Source: Paraburkholderia sediminicola (GTDB lineage: Bacteria > Pseudomonadota > Gammaproteobacteria > Burkholderiales > Burkholderiaceae). From it: 64,000 nt of DNA. How positions within the stretch are numbered: the stretch's first letter is position 1; each line of letters starts with the position of its first letter. The stretch lies in NCBI RefSeq assembly GCF_902859805.1, contig NZ_CADIKC010000011.1, positions 124,001 through 188,000 on the forward strand, in the 5' to 3' direction. A model generated the notes under the pieces. The model saw only the letters and a program-made list of their open reading frames with translations, was not told where the DNA came from and searched no databases. Made by a program: the position numbers and the translations under genes. Shown here piece by piece: positions 19,310 to 28,359 of the stretch.

Positions 19310-20292
19310 TGTTTAACTCCTGATTTTTTGCGAACAGGTACCGACGCTGCGTTACTCTGCAGGACATGCACATATGCCTGGCGCAGTGCCGCGGGCTCCA
19401 CGCTCGTGCCGTCGATGCCAGAATCCTCGAAAGCGAGTCTGTTCGGTGACCCAGCGTGGCTGACGGATTCAGTCGCCCGCTGGCAGTCAGTGTATGTAAT
19501 GGCGCGCGGCGCTTCGTTCGCCATCAAACTGGCCAGTTCACGCATAAAGTCAGCGAGCACGCCTATCAGGCCACCAGTGAGCAGATAACTTTGCTGTATG
19601 AGCACCTGAGCGGGTACGTCGATCGGATAACCCGCTGCAGAGAACAGGCGAGCGTAGCTGACGACGCACGAGCCGTAGGCGGTCATCTGGTCGGGGTCAG
19701 TCGCGTCGTACGGCAAAAGGTTGCGGCCGGGACAAGCGCGGCTGCGCAGTTGTTCGTTAGACGAGAAAAGCCGTTCGAGTCGCGGAATGCCGAAGAGAAT
19801 CAGCGTCATGTCGAGTGTGTCCGAAAGCGTCTTGAGCCAATCGCTTGCTGCGCGCGGAGGCACCCGTGAGCCCTCTTCAACGAGATGCGAAATCTCGTCG
19901 AAGATGACCACGCGTGTACCAGCCAGGCGAAGCTGCTCGAGCATCAGGTCGACCATCGCGTCGGCCGTCATGCTGCGAGGAGCCTTGATGCCTAACGCAG
20001 CCAGCACACTCTTCGGAAGCACCTTTGCCGTTGCGGAAGGAGGCACCTTAACAACCAGTACGGGCACATGTCGCCGCCCGTCGATGCGGTTGGCCGGGTA
20101 CTCACGCGACAGCCTGGCGATCAGCGAGGATTTACCCACACGGCTCGGACCAGGAACGCGAATAATTTTAGGTGCGAACCCAGCGAGAGCGTCATCGATG
20201 CGCCGTTTGAGCGCAATGAGATGCTCAACGAACATGGGATGCTCTAGTTCGCATCCCTCAATTTTTTTTCGCAATTGTTGGGCTGGCGTCAC
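19306..20292 (-). CDS. tniB: TniB/TnsC-type transposition AAA+ ATPase, 328 aa
   Basis: This is the ATPase that links target selection to the transposase. The Walker A motif GPSRVGKSS is at about residues 48-56, Walker B VVIFDEISHL near 132-141, and a sensor-like stretch TLILFGIPRLERLF follows. Length and motifs fit the TniB family. The gene overlaps tniA and tniQ by 4 bp at each end, so the module is one transcription unit. Confidence 0.9.
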   Translation of the reverse strand: MTPAQQLRKKIEGCELEHPMFVEHLIALKRRIDDALAGFAPKIIRVPGPSRVGKSSLIARLSREYPANRIDGRRHVPVLVVKVPPSATAKVLPKSVLAALGIKAPRSMTADAMVDLMLEQLRLAGTRVVIFDEISHLVEEGSRVPPRAASDWLKTLSDTLDMTLILFGIPRLERLFSSNEQLRSRACPGRNLLPYDATDPDQMTAYGSCVVSYARLFSAAGYPIDVPAQVLIQQSYLLTGGLIGVLADFMRELASLMANEAPRAITYTDCQRATESVSHAGSPNRLAFEDSGIDGTSVEPAALRQAYVHVLQSNAASVPVRKKSGVKQ

Positions 20293-22322
20293 AGCAGTTT
20301 TTCTCCAGTGTTTCGGTCCAGGATGGCCATTGATGGCGCATCGTCGTATGAGATGACGCCGTGCTTAGGCTCTTCTACCGGCAACGACGGATTGGTCAAA
20401 GGTGCCGGTCCAAACGGCGCTCCCGCTGAAAGCGGCCGGTCGATGGCACGCTGGGCGGCTGAATTATCTTTGGCGAGGCGCACGGTTTCCCTGTTTTCCT
20501 CCCGCTTGCCGCGAGTCTTCGACTTATTAACTTTCCTCCCTCCGATGGCCGCCTCGTCCATTTCTCGCTCGAACTGGACCTTTTCCTCTGGGACCGTCCA
20601 GTTAGCCATGCCTGAATCAAATCGCTCCTTGGCTTCGGCAAAGGTCCATGCGGGCGTGTCCGGGCGAACATGGCGGTGTGTCAGCGTGACAAGCGGAAGA
20701 TCATCTGCTTCGAATACATACACCTGACGGAAGTCGTCGGGGTTGTAGAGCACATGAAGTTGCGTACTGTCGCCATACTTGCCCAGCAGGTATGACATGG
20801 CATCGCCGTTGTATCTGAAACCACGCTCAACCGTGATGCCCGTCTTCGCACTCAATGTGCACATCTTGTGCTCGAAGAGTGCGGCCATCCATTCCTGACG
20901 CGGTGGCGGCAAGGTGATCGGTAATCCCAACTCCTCAAGCTGGTGAGTGAGGCGTTCGCACGGTGTCTTTCCCTTGACCGAATCGACCAGAAGTTCGTCC
21001 CAGCGCAGCCGGTCGAGCGGGGTGTTGACCCAATCCTTATAGAGCCAGCCGACGATCCACTTTTCCAAAGCTTCGACGCTCATCAACTCGTCGCCCTGCG
21101 CGACGGGGTCGCGCACGCCATCCTTTCCCTCGAAGCGCGTGCAACCAGGGAGAAGCTGCAAGGCTTCCTTAAGCGACCTGTTCAGTCGCTCGACGAAAGG
21201 CTTTCCCTGTGCCTCTTTTGCTTTGCAGTGCTTCACATCCATTCCTAACCGCTCGAGGCGGATGATTCGCCCACCTTTTGTCTCCGGGCCATTGTCAAAA
21301 ATGACCTGTCCTGGTGTACCGTAAACGTTCGGCGCATGAGTGATTCCAAGTTCTTCAAACCGGGCTGCCTTGGCGGGAGTCAGATACATCTCGATGCACA
21401 ACAGCGAGTCCATCTCGCGTGGCGAACCGATGACCAGGTGCCATCCCACGGGATATCCGGTACAGACATCAACTGCGAGAACCAGATAGACGGTCCGGGC
21501 AATGCGGTCGGCTGTCGTTACAACGAATGGCAAGTGCAGAGCGTCCTGCTCAATTCGGGCGAATGCGAACGCTGCCCGTATCCGCTTTTTCGCGAACGAT
21601 TTGCCGGCAACCCGATTGAGCGGGTCCATCCGGTCGTATTCGGCATCAACGGTCAGATCATTAATCCTTGCGCACACGAACTTGCGGCTGATGGCGTTCT
21701 TCGCAACGTGGAGGCCACGGCGACGAGCCTCACGGTTGACATACCCCGTCAGGTCGAGGACCGTCCACCTGGATTCCGGAATCAGGAATTTGTCCTGGAT
21801 GACCTCGTTGACGAATTCAACAAGATCGAGCGAATACCTGGCCGTTGCATTGCCTTTATTTTTACCACCCCTGATCACCGGCAGGCCGAGCAGTTGATTG
21901 CTGTGTGCCCGGTACAGGGTTGCGCGCGACGGAAACAGGCAGACGAGGGTGGCGTCTGCGTTTTCCACCAGATAGGTCTCGCGGGCGAGAGGTATCGCTT
22001 TGCTAAACGACAGGCCTCGTTGCTCCCGGATGGCATCGATACGCCGTAGTGCGTCGTTCAACAGGCTGAATTTACTGTGCAGTTCCGGATCGTCGTACTG
22101 CGCCGCGATGCTGACGCGCGGCATCCCCCTTCGATGCAGGACCATACTGCCCGCCGAAATCCGGGCGCGGATGATGTCGTAGTCGACATACTGGTTCGCA
22201 CGTTTTTCGGCGTCGAAGAGATGGATGGAGCCTGCATGCAGGCGGCTGTCTAGCACCTCGAGGTAGCTGTCCGGTTTACCGGGGAGCGCCAGTTTGTCTC
22301 CGACGCGCAAGTCGGACATCAT
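20289..22322 (-). CDS. tniA: TniA/TnsB-type DDE transposase, 677 aa
   Basis: A retroviral-integrase-fold catalytic core with D260 (IEQDALHLPF), D343 (VIFDNGPETKGG) and E378 (GKPFVERLNRSLKEA) gives a DDE triad with a D-x34-E spacing. It is flanked by an N-terminal HTH region and a C-terminal Mu-transposase-like beta domain (about 500-560). This enzyme makes the 3' cuts and joins the transposon ends to the target. Length and order match TnsB/TniA. All three catalytic residues are present, so it looks functional. Confidence 0.9.
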   Translation of the reverse strand: MMSDLRVGDKLALPGKPDSYLEVLDSRLHAGSIHLFDAEKRANQYVDYDIIRARISAGSMVLHRRGMPRVSIAAQYDDPELHSKFSLLNDALRRIDAIREQRGLSFSKAIPLARETYLVENADATLVCLFPSRATLYRAHSNQLLGLPVIRGGKNKGNATARYSLDLVEFVNEVIQDKFLIPESRWTVLDLTGYVNREARRRGLHVAKNAISRKFVCARINDLTVDAEYDRMDPLNRVAGKSFAKKRIRAAFAFARIEQDALHLPFVVTTADRIARTVYLVLAVDVCTGYPVGWHLVIGSPREMDSLLCIEMYLTPAKAARFEELGITHAPNVYGTPGQVIFDNGPETKGGRIIRLERLGMDVKHCKAKEAQGKPFVERLNRSLKEALQLLPGCTRFEGKDGVRDPVAQGDELMSVEALEKWIVGWLYKDWVNTPLDRLRWDELLVDSVKGKTPCERLTHQLEELGLPITLPPPRQEWMAALFEHKMCTLSAKTGITVERGFRYNGDAMSYLLGKYGDSTQLHVLYNPDDFRQVYVFEADDLPLVTLTHRHVRPDTPAWTFAEAKERFDSGMANWTVPEEKVQFEREMDEAAIGGRKVNKSKTRGKREENRETVRLAKDNSAAQRAIDRPLSAGAPFGPAPLTNPSLPVEEPKHGVISYDDAPSMAILDRNTGEKLL

Positions 22323-23092
22323 GGCTGCAGCTCCTCAATCAGGTACAGGTGGCTCAGATCGCCATACCCGGCCGACAATTCCAGTGCGCCGGAAATATGG
22401 TGATGTGCTAGATCGGCTTGCAGGACGCCCACGGCGAGCAGCGGCGGAATGAACCCGGGCGCGATCTGGAGGTCGGCGCACAGCCCACGCTGCAGCACCG
22501 GGCCCGATTTGCAATAGCCCTCGACGCGGTCGATGACGTCCGGCGTTAGATATTCGCGGGCACGCGCTATTGCGGGCTTCAACAGTTGAGCGTTGACTAG
22601 AACCGGGTGCCGCTCATCAGCAGGTACGACCACCGTTAATAGCGGGTAGCAGTATGCCTCCATGATTTCCCGGGCCAGCTCTACCTTTGCCCAGTACCGG
22701 CCATCCCCCTCAAAGCCTTCGAGCTTCACCTCGTATGCGAGCTGCAGTCCGTCCGCCTGAACAGTAGCGAAGTCCGGCGTGTACTCCACCTCCCCGGCAC
22801 GTCCACCACGCGCTTGGCGCGCCTCGGACAATTCCTCACGGGTGAAAAGCAGCCGTTCACCGACCAAGTCAACAGTGAACGGTTGTTGCCTGAAAGAGCG
22901 CACGCGCGGGTCGATGCACAGCATGTGCGCCACAAGGCGTTCAGCGTCGGATTCGACGGTGATGTGGCCAGCGGCCTTTTCGGCATAGGTGCCGATGCGG
23001 GCCTTGCCGTACGTCCGTGCCGTGAGCCGGACGCCAGCGTTAGTCGTGGAGGTGCGGCGGCTGCGGGTGCCATAGGACGGGGATCGGCTCAT
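22319..23092 (-). CDS. tnsA: TnsA-type transposon endonuclease, 257 aa
   Basis: TnsA cuts the 5' strands at Tn7-like ends, allowing cut-and-paste rather than copy-in transposition. The nuclease residues are visible: ESDAERLV (E47/E51), YTPDF (D107) and EVK (E121, K123). The ATG at 23092 is chosen over a more distal in-frame ATG at 23212 because AGGAGGGGGG lies just before it. The stop overlaps the tniA start by 4 bp. A TnsA together with a TniA/TniB/TniQ-like set places the element in the Tn7-like group rather than Tn5053/Tn402, which lack TnsA. Confidence 0.85.
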   Translation of the reverse strand: MSRSPSYGTRSRRTSTTNAGVRLTARTYGKARIGTYAEKAAGHITVESDAERLVAHMLCIDPRVRSFRQQPFTVDLVGERLLFTREELSEARQARGGRAGEVEYTPDFATVQADGLQLAYEVKLEGFEGDGRYWAKVELAREIMEAYCYPLLTVVVPADERHPVLVNAQLLKPAIARAREYLTPDVIDRVEGYCKSGPVLQRGLCADLQIAPGFIPPLLAVGVLQADLAHHHISGALELSAGYGDLSHLYLIEELQP

Positions 23093-23295
23093 TTCCCCCC
23101 TCCTGCCATGACCCACTGTAGAGTCAACGGCGGTGCGAATTCCGCGGCAGGCGTGAAAATAGCGACCAATCCGGGCTGGCCCAGCAATACTTTGAGGGAA
23201 TGTAGGTAGCACACTATGCGGGTCAACTCAGTGATTAGCCGCGGTACGTGTGACCGGATTTTGGGCGGAATGAAAACGACAACGATTTGTCGACA
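23093..23295 (-). mobile_element. Candidate left end of the Tn7-like element
   Basis: Upstream of tnsA, reading inward on the - strand from 23295, the sequence starts TGTCGACAAATCGTTGTCG, a plausible TGT...ACA transposon terminus. Similar short words recur inward: GTTGTCGTTTTCA (complement of 23271-23283), then two GTTGAC words about 100 bp apart. These could be TnsB-binding repeats. A matching right end was not found near 17.2-17.5 kb, so the boundary is inferred. Confidence 0.4.
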
Positions 23296-23513
23296 CGAGT
23301 TTGCTCCATTGCGCCCGTCACCAGACGCTTACGTTTAGGGGCCAACAGGCACGGATGGAACCATCCGGCGAGGTGGCCGACTGAAAACAAAGGGAGCAGA
23401 TACGCGCGATGGCCGATAGGCGTGCGAGCAGGCACGTCCACGCTACTTGACAGCAGCGTCGAGCCGGAGCAGGATATAGGCGTTAGGTGAGCAACCGACG
23501 CGCGAATCCTTGA

Positions 23514-23554
23514 GGCCAGTTATCTTTTGCAGAGATAACTGGCCTTTGCGCTTT
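23514..23554 (+). terminator. Strong intrinsic terminator hairpin
   Basis: A perfect 12-bp stem (GGCCAGTTATCT at 23514-23525 with AGATAACTGGCC at 23533-23544) and a 7-nt loop are followed on the + strand by TTTGCGCTTTT. No convincing + strand gene precedes it, so it may be the terminator of a chromosomal transcript cut off by the transposon insertion. It could also insulate the element. Confidence 0.65.
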
Positions 23555-23573
23555 TAAGTCCCCAAATCTTCGA

Positions 23574-23852
23574 TTAGGTTTTGGACATGCATATCTCCTT
23601 GTCTGACGATGGGGTCTCGGTATAGGTGTCCACTGGCGGCACCTTGCTAACCAGTACCACCTCTGTTGATTTCAGTCCCAGCGCGACCGCGATACAGTGA
23701 GCTTGTCCCCGACGGCCTTTCGTTCTGCCGTTAAGGACCGCGTATACGTCCTCACGCTTGAATCCGTGGGCCTCAGCCCAGTCCGTGACAGCCACGCCTT
23801 GAGCTTCGAAATTTGCCCGCGCCTCTTCGAGGCTAAGAGTGTGTCGGCTCAT
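23574..23852 (-). CDS. Small Cro/CI-like DNA-binding protein, 92 aa
   Basis: A helix-turn-helix is visible (VAVTDWAEAHGFKREDVYAVLNGR). It matches the short phage- or element-associated DNA-binding proteins of Burkholderiales in which the recognition helix is followed by GxRGQAHCIAVALGLK. It likely acts as a local repressor. The gene stands alone next to the transposon end, with no partner on the same strand. Confidence 0.65.
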   Translation of the reverse strand: MSRHTLSLEEARANFEAQGVAVTDWAEAHGFKREDVYAVLNGRTKGRRGQAHCIAVALGLKSTEVVLVSKVPPVDTYTETPSSDKEICMSKT

Positions 23853-24451
23853 ATTGGAAAAGATTTGAAAATTTCCGTGATGCTTTGGTCAATCACATGA
23901 TGCATCAGAAATTTGGCGCGGTAAATATGTAACTCATTGATTTTTATGGGTAAATTATTGATACGTGTTACCTCAAAAAACCCTATCACCGCGTTTAAGT
24001 CGCTGATTTTCATGGGATTCCATGGGTGGGCGCGCGTCAGAGGCGACCACCACGGCAGGAAAAATTTTTAGTCGAATTGTCAGCTTTCCGCACGGCAACA
24101 GTTGCGGGGCTGGTGAAATGCCGTTTTGAGGCGCGCGGAGGCCGTTTGGGGACGCCCTCCCTCACCAGACCCGCGCGAGCGGCTCTCTATGCGGTCAGCT
24201 TTTTTGCGCGCCTTTTCTCTGAAGCTCAACGCTCTGCTACACCGATGCCAGCAGCTTTTGCCCGGCATAGCTGTAAGTGCCGTGACCAAGCAAACCGTTC
24301 TCGACCTGATCAGTCGATACGACGCACTCGTTGCTACATTGACCTGAAGTCGCAGGGTGGCGCCCCAAATTTTCGTTGACGTTTTCAGGAATTTGCACAA
24401 AAATCCGGTTGACGTTCTTCCCGATATGCACATTCAAAACCCGGCGCCTAA
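23853..24451. other. Non-coding stretch with two direct repeats (24375-24431)
   Basis: I find no supportable gene here. The left third is AT-rich and probably carries the promoter of the HTH gene at 23852. Near the right edge two 24-bp units (24375-24398 and 24408-24431) share GTTGACGTT at their start and TGCAC at their end, with a 33-bp period. Their first 13 bases, GTTGACGTTTTCA, match the word GTTGTCGTTTTCA in the transposon left end at 12 of 13 positions but in the opposite orientation. They may be protein-binding sites of another transposon end or an operator for the gene starting at 24452. Confidence 0.4.
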
Positions 24452-25048
24452 ATGTCCTTTCCCCTTCCCGAAGCGTTTCATCCGGCGCTGAGCGCCGATC
24501 GTTTGTCTGTCATTGCGTCCATTCTCATCGCGGAGCACTTCTCGACCGCCACGGCGCTGCAAAGCGACTTCGACGACGGCTACACGCGTGGCTGCACGCG
24601 CTTCGGTCGCCAACGCAACCGGCTTAAATCGGTGGCGCTGTCGGGCGAATACGACTGGCTGGAGTTGCGCCACGGTGGGAACGACCTCGTCTTCATGATC
24701 GGCGGCATTCCTTGCCGCTTCGCCGCTGACGATCCGGCCAACCCGACCAAGCCGGCGGTTCTCGACGCCACGCCGTTCCAGCAGGATTTCTTCGGAGCGG
24801 TTGAAAGCGGCGTTCCATGCAAGTTCTGCTTTGTGCTCGATGGCGGCTACGCCGACGCGGACGATCCGCGCGTCGTGTTCTTGGGCGAAGACTCCTCTCG
24901 CGTCGTCAAATGCAAGTGGGTGTCTGATACCGCTCGCGCGCTGCATGCTGTCGCCGCCGAGACGCCGGCGCCGAAGGAGATGGGCAAGCCGCGCGTCGCA
25001 CCCAAGCGCCCCGACGCGGGCGACGAAGACGCCGCCGTCACATCATGA
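24452..25048 (+). CDS. Hypothetical protein partnered with an XRE-ImmA/IrrE gene, 198 aa
   Basis: I do not recognise a family. The protein is soluble, with conserved-looking aromatic/acidic stretches (LQSDFDDGYTRGCTRFGRQRNRLK, split across about residues 37-60) and a central FMIGGIPCRFAADD block, and ends in a Pro/Lys-rich disordered tail. Its stop overlaps the next start by 4 bp, so the two proteins are made together. By analogy with ImmA/IrrE pairs it could be the protein that the metallopeptidase controls, or a toxin of a toxin-antitoxin-like pair. Confidence 0.55.
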   Translation: MSFPLPEAFHPALSADRLSVIASILIAEHFSTATALQSDFDDGYTRGCTRFGRQRNRLKSVALSGEYDWLELRHGGNDLVFMIGGIPCRFAADDPANPTKPAVLDATPFQQDFFGAVESGVPCKFCFVLDGGYADADDPRVVFLGEDSSRVVKCKWVSDTARALHAVAAETPAPKEMGKPRVAPKRPDAGDEDAAVTS

Positions 25049-26175
25049 TGTTCATTGGGTCCAATCTGCGCACGGCGCGGCTGTTCCATGGGTTGTCCCT
25101 GCAGGAGCTGGGCGAGCGAATTGATCGCTCGAAGCAATTTCTCAGCCGGATCGAGGCGGGCGTCGATGTGCCGACCACTGCGCTCGTCGACGCCGTCTGT
25201 GCCGAGCTGAAAGTCCTGCCCGAATTCTTCACGGTGCCGGACCCGATGCCCATTGCGGACGAGCAATGCCATTTTCGCAAGCAGCTCACGACGAAGGTTG
25301 CGATGCGGCAAGTGGCTCGAGCGAAGGGAGAGCTGTTGAAGCGGATGGTCAACGCGCTTGAAGAGCATCTTGATCTGCCGCAATACGATTTCGACGAAGG
25401 CGACGGTTCGTCGGCCGAGACAATTGAGCGCGCGGCCGAACGGGCCCGCGCTCATTGGGATCTCGGGCTGGGTCCAATTCAGAACATGACCCGTGTAGCG
25501 GAAAACGCAGGAGCGGTCGTGGTGCCGCTCGGCGGATTGGCTGCGGAGATCGATGCGATTTCGTTCGCCACTCGCAGGCCGGTCATTGGAGTGAATCCAG
25601 AGGGCCGGTCGGCTTGCCGGACGCGCTTCGGCATCGCGCACGAAGTGGGGCACTTCTTCCTTCATATCGGCGTGCAGACGGGTGACAAACTGACAGAGTC
25701 TCAGGCAAACCGCTTCGCCAGCGCGTTTCTCATGCCAGGGCGGTATTTCGCACCGGAATGTCGTGCAGCACTGCGAGGAAGCCGGTTGAATTGGGCAGCT
25801 TTGTCGGAAATCAAAATGAGGTGGGGAATTTCGAAGGCTGCCGCACTTTATCGAGGAAGGCAGCTGGGAATCTTCTCCGACGAACAATACAGGAGCGGTG
25901 TGATTGGGTTGACTCGCCATGGAGAAGCAAGAGTCGAAGCGGAAGACGCTCAGATGCAGCCAGAGCAGCCCGAACTGGTTGTAGATAGCGTTCAGGTTTT
26001 GCGCGAATCTTTCGGCATTTCACAGACGGACATCGCGCATCAGATGCATGTCCAACCGGCCCTTCTCAGCGAGCTTCTTTCGAACCAAGTGGATGCAGTT
26101 GAGATTCCGGTCACAAATGTTGTGCGGTTTCCGCGAAGCAACAACGAACGTCCAACGCGGCCTGCCGATCGTTGA
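25045..26175 (+). CDS. XRE-family regulator with ImmA/IrrE metallopeptidase domain, 376 aa
   Basis: The N-terminal helix-turn-helix spans residues about 5-60 (RTARLFHGLSLQELGERIDRSKQFLSRIEAG, given here as positions 9-39). The ImmA/IrrE zinc peptidase domain has HEVGH at residues 199-203 and a downstream ESQANRFASAFLMP helix supplying the third ligand. Such proteins cleave a repressor or antitoxin in response to stress and regulate mobile elements or TA modules. At 376 aa it is a usual full-length fusion, with an extra C-terminal HTH-like segment (RESFGISQTDIAHQMHVQPALL, about 320-340). The likely substrate or partner is the overlapping upstream gene. Confidence 0.85.
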   Translation: MMFIGSNLRTARLFHGLSLQELGERIDRSKQFLSRIEAGVDVPTTALVDAVCAELKVLPEFFTVPDPMPIADEQCHFRKQLTTKVAMRQVARAKGELLKRMVNALEEHLDLPQYDFDEGDGSSAETIERAAERARAHWDLGLGPIQNMTRVAENAGAVVVPLGGLAAEIDAISFATRRPVIGVNPEGRSACRTRFGIAHEVGHFFLHIGVQTGDKLTESQANRFASAFLMPGRYFAPECRAALRGSRLNWAALSEIKMRWGISKAAALYRGRQLGIFSDEQYRSGVIGLTRHGEARVEAEDAQMQPEQPELVVDSVQVLRESFGISQTDIAHQMHVQPALLSELLSNQVDAVEIPVTNVVRFPRSNNERPTRPADR

Positions 26176-26363
26176 GTGTTCACCGGCTCGGAGCAGGGAC
26201 GCGATGATCGCAAGCATCTTGCACCATCACCCGAATGCGTATTCGTCTCAGCCCCGAGCGACAATGAAGTGCCCAACGGCAGCTAAGATTTTTCTCGATT
26301 GTGGAGACTGGCGGGGCTGAATGATCTACGCCTTTGCATTAACCTGGAACTGTTATACGTCGC

Positions 26364-26795
26364 TCACCATGACGAATCACAATCGCCTGAAAATTCTCGC
26401 GCGGCCGCTTTGAGTACGCGACCCGGGTCACTAACAAAGACCTCCGCCGGTGGCAGTCCATCTAGGAGCGCATGCGGCGAATACAACCAGAATGCTCGAC
26501 GCCATCCCCCGCGGTCATCGTCATCGGGCAGCACCATCAGCAGTTTAGAGACCTCCGGACGAAGCTTTCCGGACAGGTCAAACTGAAAATCCGGATATAC
26601 GAACCCGCGTTGAGCTTCAGACCAAACCCCCAATAGCAAGCGTGCGGCGCGAACATCCGCCAAAAATGCCCTTGCATCCGCTAAGGGGGGAGCTTCGACA
26701 GATCCGGCGACACGGCTGTCGTCCGGCCAGCGATTTCTCAACAGTGCGTCGCGAAAGTTAATTGCCTCTCGGCGTGCCGCTGCGAAAGTGGCCAT
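26364..26795 (-). CDS. Antitoxin-like protein (Xre/MbcA/ParS toxin-binding, DUF2384-like), 143 aa
   Basis: The C-terminal half has the pattern GFVYPDFQFD...LLMVLPDDDD...GGWRRAFWLYSPH..LDGLPPAEVF, which resembles the toxin-binding domain of Xre/MbcA/ParS antitoxins. The usual partner is a RES-domain NAD-degrading toxin downstream. None is visible within the next kilobase on this strand, so it is an orphan, possibly a decayed TA module or a stand-alone protein. Confidence 0.55.
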   Translation of the reverse strand: MATFAAARREAINFRDALLRNRWPDDSRVAGSVEAPPLADARAFLADVRAARLLLGVWSEAQRGFVYPDFQFDLSGKLRPEVSKLLMVLPDDDDRGGWRRAFWLYSPHALLDGLPPAEVFVSDPGRVLKAAAREFSGDCDSSW

Positions 26796-27344
26796 TGACT
26801 AGCTCCCGGTTGCTCGCTGCCTAACTCGGCTCACATCCGCCGAACAGTTCCAATACCGCTACGGGCGGAAGGCATCTCTTGATGCCATATTCTAGAACTT
26901 GCGGCATCTGGGTGTGCTTATCCCTACCACAGGCGCGCGTAATTCTAGAGGCTTGTATAGCGGGTTTGCCGTGGCACGGATAGGCGTCGCTCGGCTGGCA
27001 GCACGAGCGCCTGTCGACTAGGCCAAGGCTTAGGCTTAGGCTTAGGCCGCTTCGCGCGTCCGGCACTGAGTACTGGCCGCGTTACTAGGCGACTTAGCCG
27101 GAATTACGTTTGCCTGCAGAGCAGTGCAGAGCAGTGCACGCGTAGCGGCAATCCCGGCGCCGTAGCATTGCGGGCGACGGCTTTTCTGCTTCTTGATCTT
27201 TGGTGACACCGCCATGGTCCCGGTTGGGTTCGTATTTGCTCAAATCGCCCCGCATCAAGAGTAGGACGCCGCGACGATTGGGCGCCGATCTCGGCGCACT
27301 GCTATTGCGAGGAGCTGAGTGCACTGACCAATGCTGGCTCTCGT
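26796..27344. repeat. Gene-poor gap with short tandem repeats
   Basis: I see no convincing gene. Two short tandem arrays are present: AGGCTT repeated three times (27026-27043) and a 10-bp unit TGCAGAGCAG repeated twice and continuing into TGCA (27115-27138). This is the place downstream of the AbiEi gene where an AbiEii toxin gene would be expected. Confidence 0.45.
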
Positions 27345-28073
27345 CTATGGTTTAAGTGTCAACCGGCCATTCTTTGTCTTGTTCGACCATCGTTTCCCGG
27401 CGCCAAGACGGTCTACGTGCTTCTGGATATCCTCCGCCCACGAAAAATCGGCTTCACGCCCGAGGTCGCGCACGAGCCTGACAACCTTCACCCGTTTGCA
27501 ATGCCTCAAAAATTCATCCAGCACGTCGGAGCGGAGGTTACGCGAGCCGATTATAAGGTTGCTCGCTTCCTCCATGGACTGGCCTTTTCCAATGTCGCTG
27601 GCCAGTTCAAGGATGGCTCGCTCAGGCACAGAGACCAACACTTCTGGAGAACCTGACGGGAGGGGTTTAAGGCCCATCTCGTAAGGTAGATCGCCGTCGA
27701 ACAGATCGGTGGTCTGGTACGAATAGCGCGTTACGTCATCCACCCAAGCGGGAATGCGATACGAGCGCCGCCCCCATAACACGATCTTTTCGCGGAATGC
27801 GATGTTGTGGCGAACACCCTGCCAGGAAAGAGCCGTCTTACCTCCCACATGAAGGCCCGGTATGCATCGAGTCAGATAAGTGATCGTACCGTCCCGGGAG
27901 GGAGTGTCACCGGTCAAAAGATAGACTCCCTGCGAAAGGCGCCGTAGCCAGCCGGCCTTGGCCATGTAAGCAGCAAGCGCGTTACTTATCCCCATTTCCC
28001 GGAGCATGGCGGAGTCGATAGGGTGGCCGCGCCGACATCCCCGGAGCATCTGCTGCACGGTTTTGTTGCTCAT
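27345..28073 (-). CDS. AbiEi-family antitoxin (type IV TA), 242 aa
   Basis: AbiEi is the transcriptional repressor and antitoxin of the AbiE type IV toxin-antitoxin system, whose toxin AbiEii is a nucleotidyltransferase. The N-terminal winged-helix region with GWLRRLSQGVYLLTGD, the central LHVGGKTALSWQGV...EKIVLWG segment and the VSVPERAILELASDIGKGQS...NLRSDVL block match the AbiEi family, and the length is typical. No AbiEii gene follows in the 549 bp downstream, so this copy is an orphan. AbiEi normally binds its own promoter; an AT-rich promoter region lies upstream (28080-28140). Confidence 0.85.
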   Translation of the reverse strand: MSNKTVQQMLRGCRRGHPIDSAMLREMGISNALAAYMAKAGWLRRLSQGVYLLTGDTPSRDGTITYLTRCIPGLHVGGKTALSWQGVRHNIAFREKIVLWGRRSYRIPAWVDDVTRYSYQTTDLFDGDLPYEMGLKPLPSGSPEVLVSVPERAILELASDIGKGQSMEEASNLIIGSRNLRSDVLDEFLRHCKRVKVVRLVRDLGREADFSWAEDIQKHVDRLGAGKRWSNKTKNGRLTLKP

Positions 28074-28359
28074 CTACCTCTATCCGTTGCGTTATTTACT
28101 TGCAGTATATCGGCGATAATTTTGATTATTTGCGATTTTTCAACGTACGAGGCAACTCCCTAGCCAAAGCGTATCCGCCTTTAACGGGTCGCATGGTCAC
28201 CGGGCCTGACCGTCGTCATGACCGAGAGCCGCACTGGAAATCGCGCAGCGTCTACGAACCCTAGCTTGTGACCGGCGAAACGCTACGTCTCAAGGACCTT
28301 CTTGCGCCCGTGCTGTGGGCGCAACGATGCGACGTTACCGAACGATCAACAGATGCGGA

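Noticed and set aside
24847..25920. 357-codon - strand ORF opposite the ImmA/IrrE gene
   Set aside because: The opposite strand encodes clear HTH and HEVGH motifs; this frame has none.
27026..27138. CRISPR-like array
   Set aside because: The repeats are 6 and 10 bp tandem units without spacers.
27094..27324. 76-codon - strand ORF downstream of AbiEi as a possible AbiEii toxin
   Set aside because: It is far too short for AbiEii (about 300 aa), has no nucleotidyltransferase motif and spans a tandem repeat.
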